A DNA stretch of 64,000 nt, taken from assembly GCA_965262785.1 (NCBI GenBank), contig OZ253559.1, positions 1,860,001-1,924,000 on the forward strand, in the 5' to 3' direction. The notes beneath the pieces are model-generated. The model saw only the letters and a list, made by a program, of their open reading frames with translations, was not told the DNA's origin and searched no databases. This document shows, piece by piece, positions 36,002-43,968 of this stretch. The translations under genes and the position numbers were made by a program. How positions within the stretch are numbered: position 1 is the stretch's first letter; every line of letters starts with the position of its first letter. The DNA comes from G965218495 sp965262785. GTDB lineage: Bacteria; Bacteroidota; Rhodothermia; Rhodothermales; Bin80.

Positions 36002-37305
36002 GGCGGTCAGCGTGCCTTACCCTTCAGTGAGGCGTGGAACGCCGTGGCGTGGTGCTTGCCCGAAGGCTCGCGGACCAGGCATTCTGGCGCGGTGGCGTGC
36101 AAGATGGAGAGATGCAAGGCGATGGGCAGGAAGCACGTTCTCCACTCGAGGGAGGAACCGATTGGGTCATGGTGTTCGTCAGGATCTTTGCGGGGTTAGC
36201 TTAGGTCCCATTGCGATCGAGCTGAGCCGCAAAATTGTGGTTTCGACGCACGAGACACGCAGGCAGAAGGATGTACCGGGCCGGATGCCGTGGATGGCCT
36301 TGGCTTGCTGATCCATTCCTGACGCTCCCACGGAAAGCAGTGTGCACAGCGCGCCCGAACCTACGATCTGCCTCCGGCCTGATGTCCTCAAAAACACTGA
36401 TTCGGCCCGGGTCTACGACTATGCCAATTGCCCGCCTTGTATGGGAGCCAGGCTGCCTGGCGACTGGTCCAGGCTGCGTATCCCAACTGCACCGCGCAAA
36501 GGCGTGTCCCGGTAGCGGGTGTCAGTCCCGCCCAGCGACTCGTTTGCACAACAAAATCAGTGCGAGACGACAACGGGTAGAGTACAGCGGGTGCGAGTCC
36601 CGTGTTATAGTGCTGGAATCAGGCACATATCCTTCGGAATCGAGCGGGACCACCCGTGAGGGCAGACGCGAGTCATCGGTGGCGTCCGGGGATAATGAAC
36701 ACCGAATGAGCAAAGGCTTGGGTCGCCGAGGCCTAGCCCCTGGCCGAAGGTGATATGCCGGTAATCGCTACGGTGAGGGTGCGGAGAGGCCAGCGGTGCC
36801 TGAGACCCAGAGACACGTAGGTGGGCGTTTGACTTGGTCGACGTGTCCCGAACTGCGTGAGGGATGGGGCAGGCCTCACAACCTCTGATCTGATTGGGTG
36901 CCGGGGGCAATAGCGGTCGAGTGGTTGTTTGTAGCTCTCGGAGGCGCTGCCAACAATCTGGAGATTGCAGGCCTTTACTGGATCGTATCGTCGAAAGAGT
37001 AGGGATTGCACATTTTTAAGTTGGGTTTCGGCAGCTTCTGCCGAGATGGGCCCTCAAAGTAGATATCTTTTGGCAATGGATTGGGCTTCGGGTCGAGAGT
37101 GTGGGTGCAAATGGGACGGTGCATGCCAATGCGGGCCCAATTGCGTGCTCACACGCGGATTTTCGGGCGTAGGCAGGCTCGTGGAGTGACTTTCCGGGCA
37201 CGATATCCCGCAGGTATCCTCTGATCGCACGCGTAAGCGGCGATCTTGGCACGGTGCAGCGCCTCAGAGCGTCCAGGCAGCTGCGGGTTTTGCGTTATGC
37301 CAGCG
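36002..37305. other. 1.3-kb gene-free region with mobile-element debris
   Basis: No frame here has family character. The part 36,480-36,900 resembles group II intron RNA (separate entry). A plus-strand stretch around 36,205 reads IAIELSRK, faintly like the start of an IS110-type transposase, but nothing continues it. The right third leads into the IS256-type element, whose end must lie between about 37,000 and 37,305; I could not fix its terminal repeat. Confidence 0.4.
36490..36890 (+). mobile_element. probable group II intron remnant without ORF
   Basis: The stretch contains elements seen in domain I of mitochondrial-like bacterial group II introns, in the right order: GCGGGTGTCAGTCCCGC, then GCGGGTGCGAGTCCCGT about 80 nt later, then CACCCGTGAGGGCAGACGC. 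No maturase frame or domain V follows before the IS256 element. It ends near a 19-bp word, AACTGCGTGAGGGATGGGG (36,852-36,870), that also occurs at the left end of the intact intron (26,851-26,869). Recognition is by pattern from memory; limits are approximate. Confidence 0.4.
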
Positions 37306-38619
37306 TCAGCAGCGCACTACTGCGCTGTGGCATCCAGCGGCAGGTGTTGCCTTTGCAGCCCCTTGGGGCTGGCAGACCGAATCCCCACTAACCCATTGAC
37401 CCCCGGAGGTGGTCAGGACCTGGGTCAGCTCCTTCATGTCCTCCCGGCGTATCGGCTTCAGATTCGACTCGTACTGCATGAATATCGCCCCGCACCAGCG
37501 CTGACGCATCCCCGATGATCCCCAGCGCTTCACGTTCCGTGATCGGTTCGCAATAATGCTGTTGAGGTTCTCGATGATGTTTGTCGTCTTCAGACTGTCT
37601 CTGACAGCCTGGTTCCGCACCCCCAACCGGTGAAGCGCCAGCGTATCCTCCATACCCTCCTCCAGACTGCGTGCGGCTTTCGGGCACGACCGCTGCAGTG
37701 CTTCATGCAGCGACACAAGCGCCGCCCGTGCCTCTGCGTACGTGGGCAGTTCCCAAGCCGCCTGAAGCCGACGCTTCATTTGCGTGGCCGCTGGCTCGCT
37801 CTTGATGTGACGCGTCACATTGGTACGCTTGTGCCATTGGCAGCGCTGGAATACGACCGCATCCCCAAACACCGCACTGATTCCCTTGCGAAGCCCGCGG
37901 CTGCCGTCCACCTGTACCAACAGCTTGTCGGTATGGGTGAAGCCCCGACGCAACAGATCCTGCAGCAGCGACTCCACCTGCGCACTGTTCTCGGTACGGC
38001 TTTCCGCAAAGCCCAGTACGACCTTCTCGCCCTCGGTCGTGATGCCCATCGCTACGATCATCTGCATACCAGCCAAATACTTGCCATCAAGCAGGAGCAC
38101 CGCAAAGGTGTGCTGATCGAAGCGGCGCGTCTCAAATGCCTTCAGTAGCGCTGCCGTCTGCGTAATGAAGGCGTTGCCAATGCTGCTGGCACTCAACCCC
38201 AGACTATCGGTGAAGACTTGGGCCGCCTGCCTGTAATTGCGCCGCGAGAGTCCACACAGCAACCCTCGTGTCACGCTTTCCCGGTCCATAAGCCCACGCT
38301 CGCGCAAGAGGCGGTACGTTTGCAGAGGACGCTCCTTTCGGGTTCGTACATTCCGCACGCGCGGAACGCGGACCGCAATGCGCTCCAAACCGACGCGGAT
38401 GGAACCCGGATTCGCCCCCCAGCGCTGAAAGCCGGTCTTATGGTGCTTCCCACGTGCGCCGCATATGAAGTGGACCTCGGCTTCCATGACCCATGTGGCC
38501 ATCTTGGTAAGAAGATGATCAAGACACCCAAGGCAGCTGGCCAGGCCGATGAAGTTCCTTTGCGCAAGCCCCCGAAAGTCCTCGATGAGTGATTGATCCA
38601 GCATAGGGGTATGGGGCAT
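37306..38619 (-). CDS. IS256-family (Mutator-like) transposase
   Basis: DDE transposase of 437 residues. Family features: N-terminal GLAQRNFIGLASCLGCLDHLL, CGARGKHHKTGFQRWGANPGSIRVGLERIAVRVPRVR, first catalytic Asp in FAVLLLDGKYLAGMQ, second in KLLVQVDGSRGLRKGISAVFGDAVVFQRCQWHKRTNV, and Glu in TTNIIENLNSIIANRSRNVKRWGS. The length and order are normal, so the enzyme may be active. Its ATG overlaps the stop of the upstream frame (ATGA), so it is translated after, and probably coupled to, the paralogous catalytically dead protein at 38,619-39,587. Confidence 0.92.
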   Translation of the reverse strand: MPHTPMLDQSLIEDFRGLAQRNFIGLASCLGCLDHLLTKMATWVMEAEVHFICGARGKHHKTGFQRWGANPGSIRVGLERIAVRVPRVRNVRTRKERPLQTYRLLRERGLMDRESVTRGLLCGLSRRNYRQAAQVFTDSLGLSASSIGNAFITQTAALLKAFETRRFDQHTFAVLLLDGKYLAGMQMIVAMGITTEGEKVVLGFAESRTENSAQVESLLQDLLRRGFTHTDKLLVQVDGSRGLRKGISAVFGDAVVFQRCQWHKRTNVTRHIKSEPAATQMKRRLQAAWELPTYAEARAALVSLHEALQRSCPKAARSLEEGMEDTLALHRLGVRNQAVRDSLKTTNIIENLNSIIANRSRNVKRWGSSGMRQRWCGAIFMQYESNLKPIRREDMKELTQVLTTSGGQWVSGDSVCQPQGAAKATPAAGCHSAVVRC

Positions 38620-39587
38620 CAGACGGCGTTAAGGTTGATGAGACTCTCACGAAGTTGTGGCAGATAGGCCGCATGGGCCACACGGCGCAGCTGAGCCTCG
38701 TGTTCCAACAGTGCCAGTGCCATCTGTTCGCGTTGCTGGAAAACGGCGCTGGCCGGGGTCTGCAACCTGCGACTGATGGCATCCATGAAGCGCATCACGC
38801 GCAGCCCCCGGTCGAGCTTGAGCAGCATGCCCGTGCGTTGAATCGTCAGAGATTGCTCCAGGCCCTCCCATAAAACCTTCGCTGCGGACCGATTGACGCG
38901 CGTCAAGTCCTGGTGAATACGGGTGAGTGCGCGTTCAGCTTCCCGGGCATCGAACCCATTCCATGCCTGGCGGAGGCGATTGCGATACACAGGAACAAGG
39001 TCTTCCGGAAGACCACAGGTGACTTGATCCAACAGCGTATTGAGACAGCGCTGTATAGCGACCCTGGGGCCGAACACCTGGCGCACCGCCGATTGAAGTC
39101 CCGTACTGCTGGGCAGCACACAGAGCAGCCCGGCGGCGGCCGAAAGACCACGGTCGGACAGCGACTGCACAAAGGACGTAAGAGCAGAGACGTTCTCAGG
39201 GTAGCACGCTACCAGGCCAAGTATGCGGCGATAGCCCGTGATGGTCAGACCCGCTCCAAGAACGATGTTAACGCCGCGTGGGCACAGCCCGCGCAGCCAG
39301 ATCGCAACGATCGGGTCGTCTTGCAGACTACGCGAATGCAACAGCTGCCACGCTTCATTCAACTGCGCCGAGTCTGGCTTTGTGTCCTGGGCCGCAGCAG
39401 AAGCCTTGATCACTACGGGCGGTGGCGCCGGCTGCTGCTGCGCTGCCGGAATGGGCCAGTCGGTGGTCAATTGTTGAAGTATGTGCGTGCAGAGCTTCAT
39501 CAGAAGCCGCCGCGAGTCACCGGAGGGATTGATCTGGGCGTCTAAAGGTGCCTCAGCCCTCCCCAAAACAGGCTGTGAGGGGTTCAT
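38619..39587 (-). CDS. IS256 transposase-like protein lacking the DDE residues
   Basis: The 322-residue product is coupled (ATGA) to the IS256 transposase. Residues about 90-290 align by eye with the catalytic half of that transposase: IVAIWLRGLCPRGVNIVLGAGLTITGYRRILGLV against FAVLLLDGKYLAGMQMIVAMGITTEGEKVVLGF; GLQSAVRQVFGPRVAIQRCLNTLLDQV against GLRKGISAVFGDAVVFQRCQWHKRTNV; WEGLEQSLTIQRTGM against EEGMEDTLALHRLGV. All three acidic positions are lost (Asp to Arg in IWLRGLC, Asp to Pro in CVLPSSTGL, and no Glu near RVMRFMDAI). The N-terminal 85 residues are Pro/Gln-rich and unrelated. It probably binds element ends or the active transposase as helper or inhibitor; this is inference. Confidence 0.7.
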   Translation of the reverse strand: MNPSQPVLGRAEAPLDAQINPSGDSRRLLMKLCTHILQQLTTDWPIPAAQQQPAPPPVVIKASAAAQDTKPDSAQLNEAWQLLHSRSLQDDPIVAIWLRGLCPRGVNIVLGAGLTITGYRRILGLVACYPENVSALTSFVQSLSDRGLSAAAGLLCVLPSSTGLQSAVRQVFGPRVAIQRCLNTLLDQVTCGLPEDLVPVYRNRLRQAWNGFDAREAERALTRIHQDLTRVNRSAAKVLWEGLEQSLTIQRTGMLLKLDRGLRVMRFMDAISRRLQTPASAVFQQREQMALALLEHEAQLRRVAHAAYLPQLRESLINLNAV

Positions 39588-39981
39588 ATGATTGGAAAGG
39601 AATGGTGGAGACTAGGGTCCACCTCCACAGCAACTCTCCAATTCCCAACTTGAATTTGTGCGATCCCAAAGAGAGTACCCCCGGTACACTCGTTCGTTAG
39701 ACTTGGTTGAGGGCAAAAATGGAGTCCTCTCACGCGCTGGATGCAAGCCCGCACACTAAATCCTTAGCGGCAGTCGTTGCACGTGAAGAGCTGTCTTTTC
39801 GGTCAATAGTCCCATCCGTCCACCCTACCCGGAAAAACCGATGCCTTCAATTGTCACTGGCCTTCCAGTGCAATAGAACTTTATCAAGTGCAGCACGATC
39901 AGTCCCACGCCACGCGAATCATATGCTTTCAGCACTAGTACGATTTAGCTTGGTTGGCCACCACCCATTCCTCGACCCAAC
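39588..39981. other. intergenic region containing the IS256 element end
   Basis: 394 bp between the IS256-type operon and the outer-membrane-type gene. A hairpin (GTGGAG / CTCCAC, about 39,605-39,630) lies near the element side. Base composition becomes more AT-rich toward 39,980. No gene recognised; the element's terminal repeat was not resolved. Confidence 0.35.
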
Positions 39982-40977
39982 ATGACGAATTATTCGCATC
40001 GTACCCCTGTCATTTGGGTCGCAGTTTTGACTACGGTCCTGTGTACCAACTTCAATCACAGCTTTGCTAAGGGCACTAACTCTTGGTACTTGCCGATTTC
40101 TTTGGGAATTGCTGATGATCCGGTATGCTTGATTGGAGATCACTATGGCGTTCCGGAAAGCGATGCAGTAACTGCGACCAACTTGGTGTGCGCTGAATTA
40201 CGAAAGCAGGGCATCGCGGTTGGCGACCCCGTGTTCGATCCGCAAGGTGCAGCGGAAGTCTATCGCGTCGTCCTAACCCGCTTAGGTGGAAGGATACAGA
40301 TCCGGTTGGCCCACGAGAGGCCCGCCGGAACGGTAATTTTTGAGCAAGATATGTGGCTGGCCAATATCGAAGAGGTGATTCCAGCCGCGGCCCGATTGGC
40401 TGAGGCAGTTGTTCGCCAAACGGGGGTTCCAAATCCCGATGTGGAGAGTGTCGTGGAAGAGGATGTTCCTCATACGCGGAAGGTTCCAATGGAAAAGATG
40501 CGGTCATTTGGAATCCAAGGTGTCGTCGCTGGCGGCTTGGGTCTAACGGGAGCGGGCATCACTCTGGGATACTTTCGCCAGGGGCCGCGTTTTGGAGTTG
40601 GGAGCGAATTTCGTTTTGCCTATTCCTATTCCGACTCGGGGGGCTTCACTTCAACTGAGGTGACAATTGGAGGGCGCTATATCCCAAACTTGAACAATAC
40701 CTCTCCGTACCTCGGGAGCGGGTTAGTGCTGATTTTGAGCGGCAATTATTATGACGGTGGTACTTCCTACCATCTGCCTGGAACACCGGGATTTGGGTTG
40801 TTCTTAGCCGTCGGAGCACAGACCATGCGTGTATTTAGTGGCGGCTTGGGAATTGAATTGCGTGTAAGCCTGCCATTCGCATCACACAAAACAGGTGGTT
40901 TTGACAGAAGAAGTGGCTCTCGCGAGTCGTCTCGCTACATCGCGCCGATATCGCTGGCGCTCACGTACAACCGGTAG
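39982..40977 (+). CDS. putative secreted or outer-membrane beta-barrel protein
   Basis: The 331-residue product starts with a signal sequence (VIWVAVLTTVLCTNFNHSFA). Residues 35-150 form an alpha-beta region with DAVTATNLVCAELRKQGIAVGDPVFDPQGAAEVYRVVLTRLGGRIQIRL, similar in style to periplasmic domains that sense or bind at the envelope. From residue 180 the sequence turns Gly- and aromatic-rich with alternating strands (IQGVVAGGLGLTGAGITLGYFRQGPRFGVGSEFRFAYSYS ... FLAVGAQTMRVFSGGLGIELRVSLPF) and ends in SLALTYNR, typical of a small outer-membrane barrel. I cannot name the family. Codon use is more AT-rich than in the core genes, which may point to transfer. Flanked by IS elements on both sides. 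Confidence 0.6.
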   Translation: MTNYSHRTPVIWVAVLTTVLCTNFNHSFAKGTNSWYLPISLGIADDPVCLIGDHYGVPESDAVTATNLVCAELRKQGIAVGDPVFDPQGAAEVYRVVLTRLGGRIQIRLAHERPAGTVIFEQDMWLANIEEVIPAAARLAEAVVRQTGVPNPDVESVVEEDVPHTRKVPMEKMRSFGIQGVVAGGLGLTGAGITLGYFRQGPRFGVGSEFRFAYSYSDSGGFTSTEVTIGGRYIPNLNNTSPYLGSGLVLILSGNYYDGGTSYHLPGTPGFGLFLAVGAQTMRVFSGGLGIELRVSLPFASHKTGGFDRRSGSRESSRYIAPISLALTYNR

Positions 40978-41805
40978 CGGATCGCTACCTTGCTCCTGAA
41001 TAGTAGTGGTGGTCTTTCTTGGTAGCTGACTTGAATGCTACAGGCGGTATTCGGCTCGTCCAACCAGTGCAAGGACAAATACTTCATGTCGCAGGCCAGT
41101 GGCTGGGGGTTTGAGTGCAGTAGCAGGCTGGGAAAAGGTTGCGCATGTTGCCACCACATGCCAATCTCGTAGAGGACGCCGTTTCTACCTGAACCATTCT
41201 TGCCCCCCGCTATGCTTCGGTAGCGTAGGCGCGGCACCCAGCTTTGTTGCTTGGTAAACCCACCGCTGCCTCGGAGGGCGAGAACTGACGGTCCAAGCCG
41301 ACTCCGGGCTCTTTTCTGGGTCTATTTGGCCACTTTTCCGATCTCAACGATTAAAAAAGTCGCGAAGTGGACAGAATTCGTCCCTTTAAGGCCGATGTGG
41401 TGCAGGCTGGAGAATTGTTGAGCCAAAAGGGCGGGAACACTCTCACGAACTTATATGCAGCCAACAAATATGTAATCCTATACAGTAGGGGTTGCAACTT
41501 GGCGAATTCGGGGTATGATCGCCTCTCACCTGCGACAGGTACTGCGATCCTCAATGCGGCTGCCAGACGTCGCGGCGTGGCTACGCGCCTTTCGCGCGCC
41601 TGGCGTGGAGTGGGCTTGATTGCCCAGTCATCCATGTCTCGCGAGCAGACCAAGCCCGATCGTGATGCATCAGCGGGTAGTCCGGCATGTACATGGCTCA
41701 CTTCGGCGAGGTACGCTGAGCAGTTCGGCGAACGCGCCCGTCGCTGCCGCGGTGGCGTGGCTCAGCTCGAGAGTGGGGCTGCTGCGGCGGTCTGATCTGC
41801 GGTGC
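40978..41805. other. gene-poor region left of the IS1634-type element
   Basis: 828 bp with only short frames on both strands and no recognisable domains. Composition is AT-rich near 41,340-41,500 and GC-rich after that. Before the IS1634-type insertion this sequence directly followed the small DUF6504-type gene now at 45,559. Confidence 0.35.
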
Positions 41806-41825
41806 AGTGCTGATCAGTCATGCAT
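41806..41825. repeat. left copy of 20-bp target-site duplication
   Basis: AGTGCTGATCAGTCATGCAT, identical to 45551-45570, directly abutting the left inverted repeat of the IS1634-type element. Confidence 0.9.
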
Positions 41826-42213
41826 CCCGACTTCCGCGGTTTCGCCGAGGGAGGGGCTCCGCCGCCAGCCAAGATGAGGCGCTGAATCGATCATTGGTCG
41901 ATTCATCCTGAGGTGTTCAGACTTTGTGTGGATTAGCCGCATTGGGGGCTTCATTGCCCGATTTGGGCCTCTTTTTGCGCTTTCTTAGGGCAAATCGATC
42001 CATTGTGGTACTCCTGGCGTGCGTTGATACACCAAGGGCGGTAGTGTGCAGTGTTGGATGTGACCCCCAAAACATGTACCAGGGCATCACGCTGGCCGCG
42101 TCGATTTGGGGAATGCTGATTTGTAGTGTTCAGTACAACTTGTCACTTGACATTGATGAGGGCGCTGATGTACCTTAGGGCGTAGCGATACTCGCAGCCA
42201 TCCCGCGCTCAGC

Positions 42214-42423
42214 ATGTTCGTCCGTACCGTCCAACGCAAGACCACCCAGAACGTTAGCGTACAGATTGTCGAATCAACCCGCGTACCCGGCAAGGGACCG
42301 CGGCAGCGGATCGTCAAGCATATGGGCTCTGCTCCGGAAGGGCCGCTGCTGGAGGCGCTGGTGCGGTTGGCGCACCGGGCGAAGCTGCGGCTCATGGAAG
42401 AGAGACAGCCCTCCTTGTTTCCG
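42214..42423 (+). pseudogene. IS1634-type transposase, N-terminal fragment
   Basis: Seventy codons, MFVRTVQRKTTQNVSVQIVES to EERQPSLFP, match the start of IS1634-family transposases. The frame then runs without a stop into IS110 sequence, which makes an apparent 483-residue fusion that is not a natural protein. Joining codon 42421-42423 to the GAG at 43969 gives QPSLFPEYLAERVQGARHG in one frame, as expected for the uninterrupted gene. Confidence 0.8.
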
Positions 42424-42522
42424 ATAGATATTATAGAAGGGGCCGGAGAGGGGGCACAGGCTATTTTGCCTGTGAGGCGCAGGCGCCTGGACTTCATCCT
42501 TCTCCATAGACCTTACAACCCC

Positions 42523-43665
42523 ATGAACCACACCATAAGTGTCATCCCTTCTCAGAAGTCGGTCTTCGTCGGGCTGGACGTACATAGAGACACGATCGCG
42601 GCGTGCGTATACGATCCGGCTTCGAAGAGGGTCTGTCTTGAAGTGGAGCTGCCCAGCGACGACAGGGCCAAGCTGCGTAAGCTTATGGCCCGTATTCGTG
42701 GTTCCTTTGGCGAACCCCGGTGTTGTTACGAAGCGTCCTCGTGTGGCTACACGCTCTATAGAACGCTCAGTGACGACGGAGTCGCCTGCGCGGTCATTGC
42801 ACCTTCGTCGATTCCACGGCGTGCCGGTGATCGAGTCAAGACGGACCGTCGTGACGCGGAAAAGTTGGCCCGCTACTACGCGGCGGGCCTACTGACGGCG
42901 GTTCACATCCCCGATAAGGCGTTGCTTGCCGCCCGAACGCTGGTGCGCCGCCGCGTTACTCTGGTCGAAGATTTGACCCGCACCAAGCAGCGCTCCGTGC
43001 TCTTGCTGCAAAGCCGCGGGTATGTGTACCGGGCGGGCAAGAACTGGACGCAGAAATTCTGGCGGTGGCTGGAAGGCCTCGCGCTTGACCCCGTTGATGC
43101 GTGTACGCTGCAAAGCTTGTTGAACCAATGCCAGATGCTCGAAGCCCAGATCCGGGAGATAGAGCAACATATCGAAGAAGAGGCACAGAAGGCATGCTAT
43201 CAGCCCACGGTGCAGGTATTGCAAGCCTTCCGTGGCATCGGGCTGTTTACAGCGATGCAGCTGACTTGTGAAATCGGTGACATTCGGCGTTTTGCACACC
43301 CGAAAGCACTGATGGCATATCTGGGATTGGTGCCCTCGGAGCATTCCTCCGGCCACCGCACCCGGCACGGCTCGATTACCAAGGCCGGTAACACCCATGC
43401 CCGCAAGGCTCTGGTCTCTGCGGCCTGGAAATATACCCACTACCCCCGGCGTAGCCAGGCGCTGCACCAGCGCCAGCACCACTGCGCTGCGGAAGTGATT
43501 ACCATCAGCTGGAAGGCTCAGCGGAGACTACACAAACGATACCGCAGCCTGATTCAGCGTAAAGCGCCCACGAAAGCCATCGTGGCCCTTGCGCGCGAAC
43601 TCGTGGGCTTTCTCTGGGAAGCCATGCAGACGGTGCCGCCAACACCGGTGGCCCTTGCGGCCTAA
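42523..43665 (+). CDS. IS110-family DEDD transposase/recombinase
   Basis: RNA-guided DEDD recombinase of 380 residues. ATG 42523 (MNHTISVIPSQKSVFVGLDV) is chosen; the open frame upstream belongs to the interrupted IS1634 gene. RuvC-like acidic residues are in FVGLDVHRDTIAA, RCCYEASSCGYTLY and VKTDRRDAEKLARYYAAG. A coiled-coil region follows (LNQCQMLEAQIREIEQHIEEEAQ). The C-terminal Tnp domain has VLQAFRGIGLFTAMQLTCEIGD, KALMAYLGLVPSEHSSG and RHGSITKAGNTHARKALVSAAW, with the nucleophilic Ser expected in GSITKAGN. The frame is intact, so the enzyme is probably functional. Confidence 0.92.
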   Translation: MNHTISVIPSQKSVFVGLDVHRDTIAACVYDPASKRVCLEVELPSDDRAKLRKLMARIRGSFGEPRCCYEASSCGYTLYRTLSDDGVACAVIAPSSIPRRAGDRVKTDRRDAEKLARYYAAGLLTAVHIPDKALLAARTLVRRRVTLVEDLTRTKQRSVLLLQSRGYVYRAGKNWTQKFWRWLEGLALDPVDACTLQSLLNQCQMLEAQIREIEQHIEEEAQKACYQPTVQVLQAFRGIGLFTAMQLTCEIGDIRRFAHPKALMAYLGLVPSEHSSGHRTRHGSITKAGNTHARKALVSAAWKYTHYPRRSQALHQRQHHCAAEVITISWKAQRRLHKRYRSLIQRKAPTKAIVALARELVGFLWEAMQTVPPTPVALAA

Positions 43666-43968
43666 ACATGCCCGAAACGCTTCCGAGAACAGAACAGCTA
43701 TGGGAAAAGGGGCCCTGCGCACGGATGGAGAGTCCATGCCGATACTCTGCGATAGCCCTTGTGGCGAGCTCGCGAAAATAGATTATGGTAGCTCCCGACG
43801 AATTCAATATCAGGCGTTACGGCCAGCACTGCTGGCTTAGCACGCGGACACCAGTTTGATAAGCCGTCGAAGATGCCAGGGCCCCTTTTCCGATAGCCAG
43901 CTCATGAAGATTATGTGAACTTACCGCACACATATCACCGCCCCCTTGACCCGGCCCCTTCTACACCA
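43666..43968 (+). ncRNA. putative bridge/seek-type guide RNA region of the IS110 element
   Basis: The 303-bp 3' non-coding end holds dense secondary structure. Arms GCTATGGGAAAAGGGGCCCTG (43697-43717) and 43877-43897 are inverted copies (20 of 21 match) around a 159-nt core. Inside, GCCAGC-ACT-GCTGGC (43822-43836) is a perfect hairpin; the second copy at 60,852-60,866 has GTCGGC-ATT-GCCGAC, with two paired compensatory changes. IS1111-type elements encode their guide RNA at this position. That it is transcribed and loaded by the transposase is inference. Confidence 0.6.

Larger units (their letters stand above)
42424..43968 (+). mobile_element. IS110-type element inserted in the IS1634 transposase
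   Basis: 1,545 bp whose removal restores the IS1634 transposase frame; a one-base ambiguity (G) remains at the junction, as expected for IS110-family insertion without a duplication. It has a short 5' non-coding end (about 100 bp), one transposase gene and a long 3' non-coding end of about 300 bp, an arrangement more like the IS1111 subgroup, where the guide RNA comes from the right end. A second copy of its last 180 bp is at 60,820-60,998. Confidence 0.75.

Noticed and set aside
36500..36610. Possible tRNA because of T-arm-like GCGGG-TGCGAGT-CCCGT and a preceding similar stem.
   Set aside because: No acceptor stem or anticodon arm could be built around it; two such stems about 80 nt apart fit group II intron domain I better.
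40978..41805. Plus-strand frame 41367-41795 as a small gene.
   Set aside because: Composition is irregular, no domain or leader is visible, and frames on both strands overlap equally.
42214..43665. A 483-residue fusion of an unknown N-terminal domain to an IS110 transposase.
   Set aside because: The first 70 codons are the start of an IS1634-type transposase whose remainder continues at 43969; the fusion is an accident of IS110 insertion in frame.
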